Assembly: GCF_013607875.1 (NCBI RefSeq)
Contig: NZ_VDES01000003.1
Coordinates: 339,819-403,818, forward strand
Length of the DNA stretch: 64,000 bases
Direction: 5' to 3'
Source: Blastomonas ursincola
Lineage (GTDB): Bacteria > Pseudomonadota > Alphaproteobacteria > Sphingomonadales > Sphingomonadaceae
This document shows positions 7,881 to 16,869 of the stretch, piece by piece (the stretch's first letter is position 1; every line of letters begins with the position of its first letter). The notes under the pieces were generated by a model. It was not told where the DNA came from, made no database searches, and worked only from the letters and a program-made list of their open reading frames with translations. The position numbers and the translations under genes are program-made.

Positions 7881-9782
7881 ATGGCAAAAGTAATCGGTAT
7901 CGACCTTGGCACCACCAACAGCTGCGTGTCGGTGATGGATGGCGACAAGCCCAAGGTGATCGAAAACGCGGAAGGCGCGCGCACCACGCCGTCGATCGTC
8001 GCCTTCACCAAGGATGGCGAGCGTCTCGTCGGTCAGCCGGCCAAGCGCCAGGCCGTTACCAATCCTGAAAACACCGTGTTCGCGGTCAAGCGTCTGATCG
8101 GCCGTCGTTTCGACGATCCGCTGACCAAGAAGGACATGGAGCTGGTGCCCTACAGCATCGTCAAGGGCGGCAATGGCGACGCCTGGGTGAAGGCAGGCGG
8201 CAAGGATTATTCGCCTTCGGAAATCAGCGCGTTCACGCTGCAGAAGATGAAGGAAACCGCCGAGAGCTATCTGGGCGAAACCGTGACCCAGGCGGTCATC
8301 ACCGTACCGGCCTATTTCAACGACGCCCAGCGTCAGGCGACCAAGGACGCAGGCAAGATCGCCGGCCTTGAAGTGCTGCGCATCATCAACGAGCCGACCG
8401 CAGCAGCGCTCGCTTATGGCCTCGACAAGAACGACGGCAAGACGATCGCGGTCTATGACCTTGGCGGCGGCACGTTCGACATCTCGATCCTCGAGATCGG
8501 CGATGGCGTGTTCGAGGTGAAGGCGACCAATGGCGACACCTTCCTGGGCGGCGAGGACTTCGACTCCAAGCTCGTCGAGTTCCTGGCCGACGAGTTCAAA
8601 AAGGCCGAGGGCATCGACCTGACCAAGGACAAGCTCGCGCTGCAGCGTCTGAAGGAAGCCGCGGAAAAGGCGAAGATCGAGCTCAGCTCGGCGCAGACCA
8701 CTGAAGTGAACCTGCCCTTCATCACCGCCGACCAGAACGGTCCCAAGCATCTGGTGAAGACCATCAGCCGCGCGGACCTCGAGAAGCTGGTCGCCGATCT
8801 GATCAAGCGCACGCTCGATCCTTGCAAGAAGGCGCTCGAGGACGCTGGGCTCAAGGCCGCCGACATCGATGACGTCGTGCTCGTCGGCGGCATGACCCGC
8901 ATGCCGCGCGTGCGCGAAGTGGTGAAGGAGTTCTTCGGCAAGGAACCGCATACCGGCGTGAATCCCGATGAAGTCGTCGCCATGGGCGCGGCGATCCAGG
9001 CGGGTGTGCTGCAGGGTGACGTGAAGGACGTGCTGCTGCTCGACGTGACCCCGCTGTCGCTGGGCATCGAGACGCTGGGTGGCGTGTTCACCCGCATGAT
9101 CGACCGCAACACCACGATCCCGACCAAGAAGTCGCAGACCTATTCGACTGCTGACGACAACCAGCAGGCCGTGACGATCCGCGTCTTCCAGGGCGAGCGC
9201 GAAATGGCTGCGGACAACAAGCTGCTCGGCCAGTTCGACCTGGTCGGCATTCCGCCCGCACCGCGCGGCGTGCCGCAGATCGAGGTAACGTTCGACATCG
9301 ACGCCAACGGCATCGTCAATGTCTCGGCCAAGGACAAGGGCACGGGCAAGGAGCAGCAGATCCGCATCCAGGCTTCGGGCGGTCTCAGCGATGCTGACAT
9401 CGACCAGATGGTCAAGGATGCCGAGCGCTTTGCCGAGGAAGACAAGAAGCGCCGCGAGACGGCCGAGGCCAAGAACAATGCCGAGAGCCTGCTGCACAGC
9501 ACCGAAAAGCAGCTCGAAGAGCATGGCGACAAGGTCGATGCTGCGGTCAAGGGCGAGATCGAGACCGCGATTGCCGAGCTGAAGACCGCAGTCGAGGGCG
9601 GCGAGGCGGATGCGATGAAGTCGAAGACCGAAGCGCTCGCCCAGGCCGCGATGAAGCTGGGTCAGGCGATCTACGAAAAGGAACAGGCGGCAGCTGCCTC
9701 TCCTGCGGCCGAGGCTGCTCCGGCTGAGGACAATGTCGTCGACGCCGAGTTCTCGGAAGTTGACGGCGACGCGAAAAACTGA
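7881..9782 (+). CDS. dnaK: Chaperone protein DnaK (Hsp70)
   Basis: DnaK is the ATP-driven cytoplasmic Hsp70 that binds exposed hydrophobic peptides. The 633-residue protein has the ATPase domain opening ([13 protein letters not shown]), the phosphate loops [11 protein letters not shown] and [10 protein letters not shown], the linker [16 protein letters not shown], the peptide-binding domain and an acidic tail ending near [13 protein letters not shown], close to the usual DVVDAEFEEV end. The ATG at 7881 begins the [10 protein letters not shown] start expected of the family; the frame is open upstream but without similarity. dnaJ follows after 111 bases. GrpE and HrcA are encoded just upstream. 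Confidence 0.98.
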   Translation: MAKVIGIDLGTTNSCVSVMDGDKPKVIENAEGARTTPSIVAFTKDGERLVGQPAKRQAVTNPENTVFAVKRLIGRRFDDPLTKKDMELVPYSIVKGGNGDAWVKAGGKDYSPSEISAFTLQKMKETAESYLGETVTQAVITVPAYFNDAQRQATKDAGKIAGLEVLRIINEPTAAALAYGLDKNDGKTIAVYDLGGGTFDISILEIGDGVFEVKATNGDTFLGGEDFDSKLVEFLADEFKKAEGIDLTKDKLALQRLKEAAEKAKIELSSAQTTEVNLPFITADQNGPKHLVKTISRADLEKLVADLIKRTLDPCKKALEDAGLKAADIDDVVLVGGMTRMPRVREVVKEFFGKEPHTGVNPDEVVAMGAAIQAGVLQGDVKDVLLLDVTPLSLGIETLGGVFTRMIDRNTTIPTKKSQTYSTADDNQQAVTIRVFQGEREMAADNKLLGQFDLVGIPPAPRGVPQIEVTFDIDANGIVNVSAKDKGTGKEQQIRIQASGGLSDADIDQMVKDAERFAEEDKKRRETAEAKNNAESLLHSTEKQLEEHGDKVDAAVKGEIETAIAELKTAVEGGEADAMKSKTEALAQAAMKLGQAIYEKEQAAAASPAAEAAPAEDNVVDAEFSEVDGDAKN

Positions 9783-9829
9783 TTGCCGGATTGATGTTCG
9801 ACAGTCCGGCCGGGCGGGACTGCGGGGCA

Positions 9830-9849
9830 GGGGTGGTTAGTGCCACCCC
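9830..9849 (+). terminator. Hairpin between dnaK and dnaJ, partial terminator or processing site
   Basis: GGGGTGG at 9830-9836 pairs fully with CCACCCC at 9843-9849 around a six-base loop. There is no run of T after it, so it is more likely an attenuating or mRNA-stabilising hairpin that lowers dnaJ output relative to dnaK than a true terminator. Confidence 0.4.
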
Positions 9850-9893
9850 GGCGCCGCGATCCCGCCCGGTCGATGCATGATGAATCGCGACCC

Positions 9894-11036
9894 ATGACCA
9901 TGACCACAGCCAAAGATTATTACGAGCGCCTGGGCGTTTCGCGCAATGCGGACGATGCCACGCTCAAGTCGGCGTATCGCAAGCTCGCGATGCAATGGCA
10001 CCCGGACCGCAACCCCGGCGATGCCGAGGCCGAGGCGAAGTTCAAGGCGATCAGCCAGGCCTATGACACCCTGAAGGATCCGCAGAAGCGCGCGGCCTAT
10101 GACCGTTATGGCCACGAGGCCTATGAAAGCGGCATGTCAGGCGGTGGCGGTGGTCATGGCGCTGCCGGCGGCTTTTCCGATCTTGGCGACATTTTCGATA
10201 CGATCTTCGGCGGCGGCTTTGGCGGAGCAGGCGGTCGCCGCGGCCCCGTTCGCGGCGCGGACCTGCGCTACGACATGGAGATCACGCTCGAAGAGGCCTA
10301 TCACGGCAAGGCGAGCGAGATCACCATCGATGTCGCCGCGACCTGCGACACTTGCGACGGATCGGGCGCGGAGCCCGGCACCAAGGTGCGCACCTGCAAC
10401 CTGTGTGGCGGCAGCGGCAAGATGCGCGCGCAGCAGGGCTTTTTCGTGGTCGAGCGGACCTGCCCGAACTGCCATGGCAGCGGCCAGGTGATCGAGAACC
10501 CGTGCCGCACCTGCCGGGGCGAGGGCCGAGTGGACAAGCAGCAGACGCTCTCGGTCGACATCCCGCCGGGCGTCGACAATGGCACGCGCATCCGCCTGTC
10601 AGGCAAGGGCGAGGCGGGGCCCAAGGGCTCGCCCCCGGGTGACCTCTACATCTTCATCCATGTCGCGCGGCACCGCATTTTCGAACGCGACGGCACCACG
10701 CTGATCACGCGTTGTCCGATCAGCATCACGACCGCTGCCCTGGGCGGCGAGCTCGAGATCCCCGGGCTCGACGGCAAGCGCCACAAGATCAGCATCCCGG
10801 CTGGCATCCAGTCGGGCAAGCAGCTGCGCCAGCGCGGCGCAGGCATGCCGGTGCTGCAGGGCCGCGGCACGGGCGACATGGTCATCCAGATCGATGTCGA
10901 GACGCCGACCAAGCTCAGCGCCCGCCAGAAGGAATTGCTGCGCGAATTCCAGGCGACCGAGACCGGTCAGGAAAGCCCGGAAAGCACGGGGTTCTTCGCC
11001 AAGCTCAAGGAAATGTGGGACGGGATCGGCGAATAA
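9894..11036 (+). CDS. dnaJ: Chaperone protein DnaJ (Hsp40)
   Basis: DnaJ delivers substrates to DnaK and stimulates its ATPase. The 380 residues show the full class A layout: a J domain with the HPD motif at 36-38 (MQWHPDRNPGD), a glycine/phenylalanine-rich linker (GGGGGHGAAGGF and GGGFGGAGGRRG), four zinc repeats CDTCDGSG, CNLCGGSG, CPNCHGSG and CRTCRGEG, and the C-terminal substrate domains. The start is either 9894 or the ATG six bases later; both give the DYYERLGVS opening. No strong ribosome-binding sequence is visible. The stop lies 25 bases from that of convergent aguB. Confidence 0.97.
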   Translation: MTMTTAKDYYERLGVSRNADDATLKSAYRKLAMQWHPDRNPGDAEAEAKFKAISQAYDTLKDPQKRAAYDRYGHEAYESGMSGGGGGHGAAGGFSDLGDIFDTIFGGGFGGAGGRRGPVRGADLRYDMEITLEEAYHGKASEITIDVAATCDTCDGSGAEPGTKVRTCNLCGGSGKMRAQQGFFVVERTCPNCHGSGQVIENPCRTCRGEGRVDKQQTLSVDIPPGVDNGTRIRLSGKGEAGPKGSPPGDLYIFIHVARHRIFERDGTTLITRCPISITTAALGGELEIPGLDGKRHKISIPAGIQSGKQLRQRGAGMPVLQGRGTGDMVIQIDVETPTKLSARQKELLREFQATETGQESPESTGFFAKLKEMWDGIGE

Positions 11037-11061
11037 GACGGGACTTTCACCGCCTTATCGG

Positions 11062-11910
11062 TCAGATATCCTCGGCGAGCCGCCCGTAGAGCTGCGGGCG
11101 GCGATCGCGGAAAAAGCCCATGCCCGCGCGGTGCTTGCGCGCCTGCGCCAGATCGAGCGTCGCGACGAGCACACCGGTTTCCTCCGCGCCATAATCCAGG
11201 ATCAGGTCACCCCATTCGTTGGTGATGAAGCTGTGGCCGTAGAAGCTCTGATTGCCTTCGGTGCCGATGCGGTTGCTGGCGATCACGGGCATGCAGTTCG
11301 ATACCGAATGCCCCTGCATCGCACGCCGCCACATGCGACTGGTGTCGAGGTCCGTGTCATAGGGTTCCGATCCGATAGCGGTGGGGTAGAAGAGCAGCTC
11401 CGCGCCCATCAGCGCCATCGCGCGCGCGCATTCGGGATACCATTGGTCCCAGCAGATGCCTACGCCGATCCGTGTGCCGCACACGTCCCAGACCTTGAAG
11501 CCGGTATTGCCCGGGCGGAAATAATATTTCTCCTCATAGCCCGGCCCATCCGGGATATGGCTCTTGCGGTAGACGCCCATGATCTCGCCATCGGAATCGA
11601 TCATCGCCAGCGAGTTGTAATGATGCGGCCCGTCGCGCTCGAAAAAGCTGGTGGGGATCGCGACCTTGAGCTGCCTGGCCAGCTTCGCCATCCCCCGCAC
11701 GCTTGGATGCTCGGCGGTCGGGTGCGCGGTCGCGAACAGCGCCTCGTCCTCGACCTGGCAGAAATAGGGGCCCTCGAACAGTTCGGGCGGCAGGATGATG
11801 TCCGCGCCCTTGTCCGCCGCATGCGCGACAAGATCGCTGACAGCATCGATATTCTCGGCCAAACCGCCACCCAGCGGCAGCTGCAGGGCAGCGACGGTAA
11901 TCTCGGTCAT
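11062..11910 (-). CDS. aguB: N-carbamoylputrescine amidase
   Basis: AguB hydrolyses N-carbamoylputrescine to putrescine, CO2 and ammonia, the second step from agmatine. The 282-residue nitrilase-superfamily protein has the catalytic triad: Glu43 in LPPELFEGPYF, Lys116 in YRKSHIPDGPGY and Cys153 in GICWDQWYPE. The YRKSHIPDGPGYEEKYYF region is characteristic of this enzyme within the family. aguA, for the first step, lies 1.3 kb upstream on the same strand. The ATG overlaps the stop of the upstream DUF3147-like gene by four bases. Confidence 0.93.
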   Translation of the reverse strand: MTEITVAALQLPLGGGLAENIDAVSDLVAHAADKGADIILPPELFEGPYFCQVEDEALFATAHPTAEHPSVRGMAKLARQLKVAIPTSFFERDGPHHYNSLAMIDSDGEIMGVYRKSHIPDGPGYEEKYYFRPGNTGFKVWDVCGTRIGVGICWDQWYPECARAMALMGAELLFYPTAIGSEPYDTDLDTSRMWRRAMQGHSVSNCMPVIASNRIGTEGNQSFYGHSFITNEWGDLILDYGAEETGVLVATLDLAQARKHRAGMGFFRDRRPQLYGRLAEDI

Positions 11911-12278
11911 AGCGAAACGTTGATCCCAATGCGGGGCAGGAGCGCGACCATGCCCAGATACAAGATGATGGTGAGGCCGCAGCCAGCACCCAAGCTCAGC
12001 CAGAAGCTCACGCCCGAGCGGAGCATCCAGGGAATGAGCAGGAACATGGGCAGCGTCGGCAGGAAATACCAGAAGGCGGCCGACACATAATTGGCCACGA
12101 GCTCGCGGTCACCGCTGTCATTCCAAAGCCAGATCATGCCGAGTGTCGAAACCAGCGGGATCGAGGCGATCAGGCCCCCTAGGCCCGGGCTGCGCCGAGA
12201 AACCAGCGCGATGATCGCAACCAGAATGCCCGAGATCACCGCCCGCAGGACAAACGCACCCATTATCGCCCCCGGCAT
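11907..12278 (-). CDS. Small membrane protein, DUF3147-like
   Basis: A 123-residue protein with four predicted membrane segments (about 8-25, 35-52, 68-86 and 95-115) and a polar NDSGDRELVANYVSAAFWYF stretch between the second and third, as in the DUF3147 family of unknown function. The start could instead be the ATG five codons later at 12263, which has a GGGGGC sequence closer to normal spacing. It is the gene directly before aguB with a 4-base overlap; a transport role for agmatine or putrescine is possible but not shown. Confidence 0.7.
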   Translation of the reverse strand: MPGAIMGAFVLRAVISGILVAIIALVSRRSPGLGGLIASIPLVSTLGMIWLWNDSGDRELVANYVSAAFWYFLPTLPMFLLIPWMLRSGVSFWLSLGAGCGLTIILYLGMVALLPRIGINVSL

Positions 12279-12321
12279 CAGAAGCTCGCCGCCGGTTATG
12301 CGACCGACGGCGAGCCAGACA

Positions 12322-13164
12322 TCACTTCTTGCGGAACAGCATCGTCATGCGGTCGGATTCACCGATCGCGGCATATTTGGCCTTGTCCTGGTCCTTCAGC
12401 GCATAATTGGGCGGAAGCGTCCACACGCCATCGGGATAGTCGGCCGTGTCCTTGGGGTTGGCGTTGATCTCGCTCTTGCCGACCAGTTCGAAGCCGTGCT
12501 TCTCGAACATCGCGATGACGTCAGCTTCCTTGAGATAGCCCTTCGAGCCATCGGCATAAGCGGCGGGCGCATCGGCCTTGGCGCGGTGCTGTTCGATGCC
12601 GATCATGCCGCCGGGCTTGAGCATCTTGTGCATCGCGTCGAGCTCGCTGCCCAGAATGCCCCAGCGGTTCATGTTGTGCAGCATGCGCAGGATCAGGATG
12701 CGGTCGACCTTGCCGTTGAGCTCGGCAGGTACGGCATTGGTGACATGGGCATGGATCTTGTCTGCCGCGAGGCCGGTCGCCTTGGCGGCGCGCTCGGGAT
12801 AGCTGGTCGGATAGGCCGCCATCTGTGCCTTGCGCTGCTCGCTGAACGACGCGGCGGTCGGCGAGACGCCCAGCGCGACATATTTGCCGCTGGTCGCGGT
12901 CAGCGGGGCGAGGATCTTCGTGTACCACCCCGCATCGGCGGCATATTCGGCGACGACCATATCGGGGCCGACCTGGAAGAACTCGAGCGTCTCCTTGGGG
13001 TGGCGGTACTTGTCGCGGGCCTTGTCCTCGCCGCGCAGATCTGCAGCCACGGCGGCATCGATCGCCGAGGAGGCAGAGGCGCTCTCGGCGGCTAGCGCAG
13101 GCGCAGCGGTCATCAGGGGCAGGGCAGTGCCTGCGATCAGGGCAGACAGGATCAGGGTGCGCAT
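12322..13164 (-). CDS. Exported SAM-dependent methyltransferase-like protein
   Basis: A 280-residue protein with a signal peptide (MRTLILSALIAGTALPL, cleavage near the ALAAE sequence at about residue 26). The mature part is class I methyltransferase-like: VVAEYAADAGWYTKILAPL resembles motif I, and the later MHKMLKPGGMIGIEQHRA segment matches the post-IV region. The motif I glycines are poorly conserved (AADAG), and SAM is not known to be available in the periplasm, so catalytic activity is uncertain. I chose the ATG at 13164 because GAGGA lies nine bases upstream; a TTG three codons earlier is the alternative. It lies between aguA and the DUF3147-aguB pair. Confidence 0.75.
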   Translation of the reverse strand: MRTLILSALIAGTALPLMTAAPALAAESASASSAIDAAVAADLRGEDKARDKYRHPKETLEFFQVGPDMVVAEYAADAGWYTKILAPLTATSGKYVALGVSPTAASFSEQRKAQMAAYPTSYPERAAKATGLAADKIHAHVTNAVPAELNGKVDRILILRMLHNMNRWGILGSELDAMHKMLKPGGMIGIEQHRAKADAPAAYADGSKGYLKEADVIAMFEKHGFELVGKSEINANPKDTADYPDGVWTLPPNYALKDQDKAKYAAIGESDRMTMLFRKK

Positions 13165-13246
13165 GGGGGGCAATCCTCTTTGTGGTTGTTGCTGGGGAAC
13201 TCAGGACGTGTCCTGTGACAGGCTATACCCGCCACTGCAGGTCCGA

Positions 13247-14245
13247 TCAATCGAGCAGCGGCATCTGTTGGCTGGCGCAGTGGAAGCTGCCGCCGCCTGC
13301 CAGCACGGCATCGGCGCGCAGGCCGATGGTCTTGCGATCAGGGAAGCACGCGCCGATCGCCTCGACCGCCGGACCATCCGAGGCGGTGCCATAGGTCGGC
13401 ACGACGACGAGATGACTTGTGATCGCGAAGTTCATATGGCTCGCCGGTTGCACCTTCATCTCGCCCTCGGCATCGACGCGCTCGACCAGGCCGGGCGAGG
13501 GGATGGGCACGACCTTCAGGCGGAAGGCTTCGGCCCGAAGCTTTGCATTGGCATAGATCGCAGCATTGGGATCGTCCTCACTGCTCGCCACCGGCAGCGC
13601 CAGCGTCCCCGGCGCCACGAAGCGCGCGAGATTGTCGACATGCCCGTCGGTATGGTCGTTGATCAGCCCGTCGCCCAGCCAGAGAAGGCGCTCAATGCCC
13701 AGGTCGCGCCGCAGCCGCGCCTCGATCTGCTCGCGCGACAGATGCGGGTTGCGATTGGGGTTGAGCAGGCACTGCTCGGTGGTGACGCCCAAGCCGTTAC
13801 CGTCGACATCTATCGCTCCGCCTTCGAGCACCCAGTCCGCGCTGTCGCTATCCAGGCCAGCCTCCTCGGCGAGCAGCCCGCCGATTTCAGTGTCGCCGGG
13901 CATGACATATTTGCCGCCCCAGCCGTTGAAGCCAAAGCGCTGGGCGAAGGCCTTGCCCTCCGCGCCCCGGACCACCAGCGGCCCGGTATCGCGCAGCCAG
14001 ACATCGCCATAGGGGTGGATGCAGATGGTCACCGCCTCGCCGGCCAGTTCACGCGCAAGCGCTTCGTGTACCGCGTCAGGCACGACCAACCGCGCTTCCT
14101 GTCCGCTTTCTGCCACCGCGCGCGCAAAGGCTGCAATCTCGCCCTGCGCGGCGGCGAGGAAGCCGTTCCACTCGTCGGCCAGATGCGGAAAACCGATCCA
14201 TAGCCAGCGCTGCGGAGCCCATTCGGGCGGCATCATCTGCGTCAT
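13247..14245 (-). CDS. aguA: Agmatine deiminase
   Basis: AguA converts agmatine to N-carbamoylputrescine and ammonia. The 332-residue protein belongs to the porphyromonas-type peptidyl-arginine deiminase superfamily. Substrate-binding GDVWLRDTGP, EGGAIDVDGNG, DHTDGHVDN and the C-terminal GGGSFHCASQQ, with nucleophile Cys323, are all visible. The ATG at 14245 gives the usual MPPEWxPQRWLWIGFP beginning within four residues; an earlier ATG would run into the upstream peptidase gene. It starts four bases after the M28 peptidase stop. Together with aguB it forms a complete agmatine-to-putrescine route. Confidence 0.94.
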   Translation of the reverse strand: MTQMMPPEWAPQRWLWIGFPHLADEWNGFLAAAQGEIAAFARAVAESGQEARLVVPDAVHEALARELAGEAVTICIHPYGDVWLRDTGPLVVRGAEGKAFAQRFGFNGWGGKYVMPGDTEIGGLLAEEAGLDSDSADWVLEGGAIDVDGNGLGVTTEQCLLNPNRNPHLSREQIEARLRRDLGIERLLWLGDGLINDHTDGHVDNLARFVAPGTLALPVASSEDDPNAAIYANAKLRAEAFRLKVVPIPSPGLVERVDAEGEMKVQPASHMNFAITSHLVVVPTYGTASDGPAVEAIGACFPDRKTIGLRADAVLAGGGSFHCASQQMPLLD

Positions 14246-14249
14246 CGGA

Positions 14250-15929
14250 TCACTGGCCCGCCCGGCTCTTGTCGCGGATGGCGCGGAACTCGTCACCTTC
14301 CACCCAGTTCGGCCAGTCCTTCGACATCGCGAGGCTGCGGCCGATGCTGTAATAGAGTGACAGGTCGTCGATCACGCCCGACCAGTCCCAATTCGGGTTA
14401 TATTCGTCCTTGGGGCCATGATAGCGGTTGACGGTATAGTCCTTGCCGGCTGCTTCGCCCGCTGCCTTGCCACCGTTCACCAGATCGTCGCCGCCATCGA
14501 TGTACAGCATCGGCACGCCCTGCTTGGCGAGGCTGAAATGGTCGGAGCGGTAGTAATAGCCGTTCTGCGGCATCGCGTCGGCTTCGGCCACACGGCCTTC
14601 CTTCTTGAGCGCGACCGCGAGGAAATCGTCGAGCTGCGACTTGCCCTTGCCGATCACGGTGACATTGCGTGCCTTGCCCGCCATCAGGAAGGCATCCATG
14701 TTGATGCCGCCCGCAGTCTGGCTGAGCGGATAGACGGGGTTCTCGCCATAATAAGACGAGCCCAGCAGCCCCGATTCCTCGCCGGTGACCGCGAGGAAGA
14801 CGACGCTTCGATCCGGTGCGCCAGCCTTGCCGAACGCTTCGGCCAGCGCCACCAGCGCGGCCGTGCCGGTCGCGTTGTCGACCGCACCATTACAGATATC
14901 GTCGCCGTCATCGGCGGGCTTGCATCGGCCGAGATGATCCCAATGCGCGGTATAGAGCACATATTCGTCGGGACGCTTGGCGCCGGGCAGGGTGCCGATG
15001 ATATTGTGCGAAATCGTCGTCTCGATCGCATTGGCGAACGAGACCGACGCCTTGAGCCCCAGCGGCACCGGCTTGAAGCCCTTGCGCTTGGCCGCCGCGC
15101 TCAGGCTGCCAAGGTCCTGTCCCGCGCTAGCCAGCAGCTTCTCGGCGGCTTCCTTCTGGATCCAGCCATTGGCCTGGGTTTCGCTCGCACCCTTGTCGGC
15201 GCTCTGCGCGAAGAATTGCGGGCCGGTCCAGCTCGACTCGACCACGCTCCAGCCATAGGCGGCAGGCACCGTATCGTGCACGATCAACGCAGCGGCAGCG
15301 CCCTGGCGCGCGGCTTCTTCATACTTGTAGGTCCAGCGGCCATAATAGGTCATCGCCTTGCCGCCGAATTCACCGTTCAGGTCGGCGCTGTCATAATCGG
15401 GGTCGTTGACCAGGATGATAACCGTCTTGCCCTTCACATCGAGCCCGGCATAATCGTTCCAGCCCTTTTCGGGTGCGTTGATGCCATAGCCGACGAACAC
15501 CACGTCGCTGTTCGCTATGTCGATGGTTTCGGCCTCCCGATACGTGCCGATCACCATGTCCTTGCCATATTCGAAGCTCAGCGGCGTCTTGCCGCCGGTG
15601 ACCGTCAGCGGGCTGATCTTGCCGGCCTCGATGCTGACCAGCGGCACCTTCTGCAGCCAGCTGTCGCCATTGCCTGGCTTGAGCCCCGCCTTGGCAAATC
15701 GCTCGGTGAGCAGGTCGATCGTCTTCTGTTCACCGACGCTACCGGGCGCCCGGCCTTCGAACGCGTCCGAAGACAGCATCCGGGTGACGTCTTTCATCGT
15801 AGCTTCCGACATCGGCTGGGGGGCAGTCTCGGGAATATCGATAGGCGTTACCGGTTGGGCAGCCAACGGGCTTGCTGCGAGTATAGCCAGTGGCGCGGCT
15901 GCGAGTTTGAATAGGGTCTTGGGATACAT
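14250..15929 (-). CDS. Secreted M28-family zinc aminopeptidase with PA domain
   Basis: A 559-residue protein with a signal peptide (MYPKTLFKLAAAPLAILAAS, cleavage near AAQ). Residues about 130-290 form a protease-associated insert, and the C-terminal half is the M28 catalytic domain. Metal ligands and the catalytic pair are readable: AHWDHLG, GAVDNATGTA, VTGEESGLLG, GINMDAF and the last histidine in RYHGPKDEYN. It probably removes N-terminal residues from peptides in the periplasm or outside the cell. It is the first gene of the minus-strand block, four bases before aguA, and is divergent from the sigma factor gene. Confidence 0.92.
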   Translation of the reverse strand: MYPKTLFKLAAAPLAILAASPLAAQPVTPIDIPETAPQPMSEATMKDVTRMLSSDAFEGRAPGSVGEQKTIDLLTERFAKAGLKPGNGDSWLQKVPLVSIEAGKISPLTVTGGKTPLSFEYGKDMVIGTYREAETIDIANSDVVFVGYGINAPEKGWNDYAGLDVKGKTVIILVNDPDYDSADLNGEFGGKAMTYYGRWTYKYEEAARQGAAAALIVHDTVPAAYGWSVVESSWTGPQFFAQSADKGASETQANGWIQKEAAEKLLASAGQDLGSLSAAAKRKGFKPVPLGLKASVSFANAIETTISHNIIGTLPGAKRPDEYVLYTAHWDHLGRCKPADDGDDICNGAVDNATGTAALVALAEAFGKAGAPDRSVVFLAVTGEESGLLGSSYYGENPVYPLSQTAGGINMDAFLMAGKARNVTVIGKGKSQLDDFLAVALKKEGRVAEADAMPQNGYYYRSDHFSLAKQGVPMLYIDGGDDLVNGGKAAGEAAGKDYTVNRYHGPKDEYNPNWDWSGVIDDLSLYYSIGRSLAMSKDWPNWVEGDEFRAIRDKSRAGQ

Positions 15930-16174
15930 GATCGCTCTTTTCGCCGGAAGAATGGATGCGCAGGCCCCATGCCCGCTGGTCGCGGCTGTTTGCCAGTTGC
16001 GTCCCCATCAGGCAAGCGGATCGGTCAGGCGCGGCCCGAGCCATGCTTGTGATTTGCAACGAATTTCCGTATCGCAGCTTTCAGAGTTAACATGTGTGAA
16101 TGACAGGCGCGTGTCAGGATTTTCGAATCGCTGCCTGTCCAGTCTTGAACGATCGCAAATCAGGTCTTTTCGCT

Positions 16175-16816
16175 ATGGCGTTTGACACTACTGCCGACGC
16201 CACGCCCGAAACTGGCCCGCCGCTCGATGACGAGGCGTTCAAGGCCCAGCTCGCGTCGCTCATTCCGCACCTGCGAGCCTATGGCCGCTCGCTCAGCGGC
16301 AATCGCGATGTCGCGGATGACCTGGTCCAGGACACGATGCTCAAAGCCTGGGCTGCGCGCGGCCGCTTTGCCGCGGGCACGAACATGCGCGCCTGGACCT
16401 TCATCATCCTGCGCAATTCCTTCCTCTCGCAGCGCAGGCGTGCGCGATTCACCACCGAATGGGACGATGTCGTCGCCGATCGCATCCTGTCGATGCCGGC
16501 AGGGCAGGGCGATCAGCTTCATCTGGCAGATGTCCAGCGTGCGCTGATGCAACTGCCCGAAAGCCAGCGTGAGGCGCTGATCCTGGTCGGCGCAGGCGGC
16601 TTTTCCTACGAGGAAGCAGCCGACATTTGCGGCGTCGCGCTTGGCACGATCAAGAGCCGTGTGGCGCGCGGACGCTCGGCGCTGGCCGCGTTGATCGAGG
16701 ACACGGCAGCCGGCGAAGGCCGGGCAGAGCGGACATCCGATCCGATGGCCGCGATCATGGCCGATGTCGACCGGGTCAGCGGCGGGCTGGTCGGGCGCAG
16801 CGCCGAGGACGACTGA
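16175..16816 (+). CDS. ECF-family RNA polymerase sigma factor, EcfG-like
   Basis: A 213-residue group 4 sigma factor. Sigma region 2 runs from about 25 to 95 (DVADDLVQDTMLKAW for core binding; TNMRAWTFIILRNSFLSQRRR for -10 recognition), and region 4 from about 125 to 180 (LPESQREALILVGAGGFSYEEAADICGVALGTIKSRVARGR). The sequence recalls the alphaproteobacterial EcfG general-stress type. No nepR, phyR or histidine kinase gene lies beside it, and no transmembrane anti-sigma factor, so if it is EcfG-like it is a paralogue away from the core locus. The tail after residue 185 is longer than usual. The start is the ATG at 16175. Confidence 0.88.
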   Translation: MAFDTTADATPETGPPLDDEAFKAQLASLIPHLRAYGRSLSGNRDVADDLVQDTMLKAWAARGRFAAGTNMRAWTFIILRNSFLSQRRRARFTTEWDDVVADRILSMPAGQGDQLHLADVQRALMQLPESQREALILVGAGGFSYEEAADICGVALGTIKSRVARGRSALAALIEDTAAGEGRAERTSDPMAAIMADVDRVSGGLVGRSAEDD

Positions 16817-16833
16817 GCGCTGCTGCGCGCCGA

Positions 16834-16861
16834 TTGCCTCTGGCCGCGGGCCGGGCTAGCA
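16834..16861 (+). promoter_or_regulatory. Candidate sigma-70 promoter of glnE, near-leaderless
   Basis: TTGCCT at 16834-16839 and CTAGCA at 16856-16861 are 16 bases apart, and the glnE ATG begins 8 bases after the -10. No ribosome-binding sequence precedes the ATG, which agrees with a leaderless transcript. Confidence 0.42.
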
Positions 16862-16869
16862 CCTGCGCC

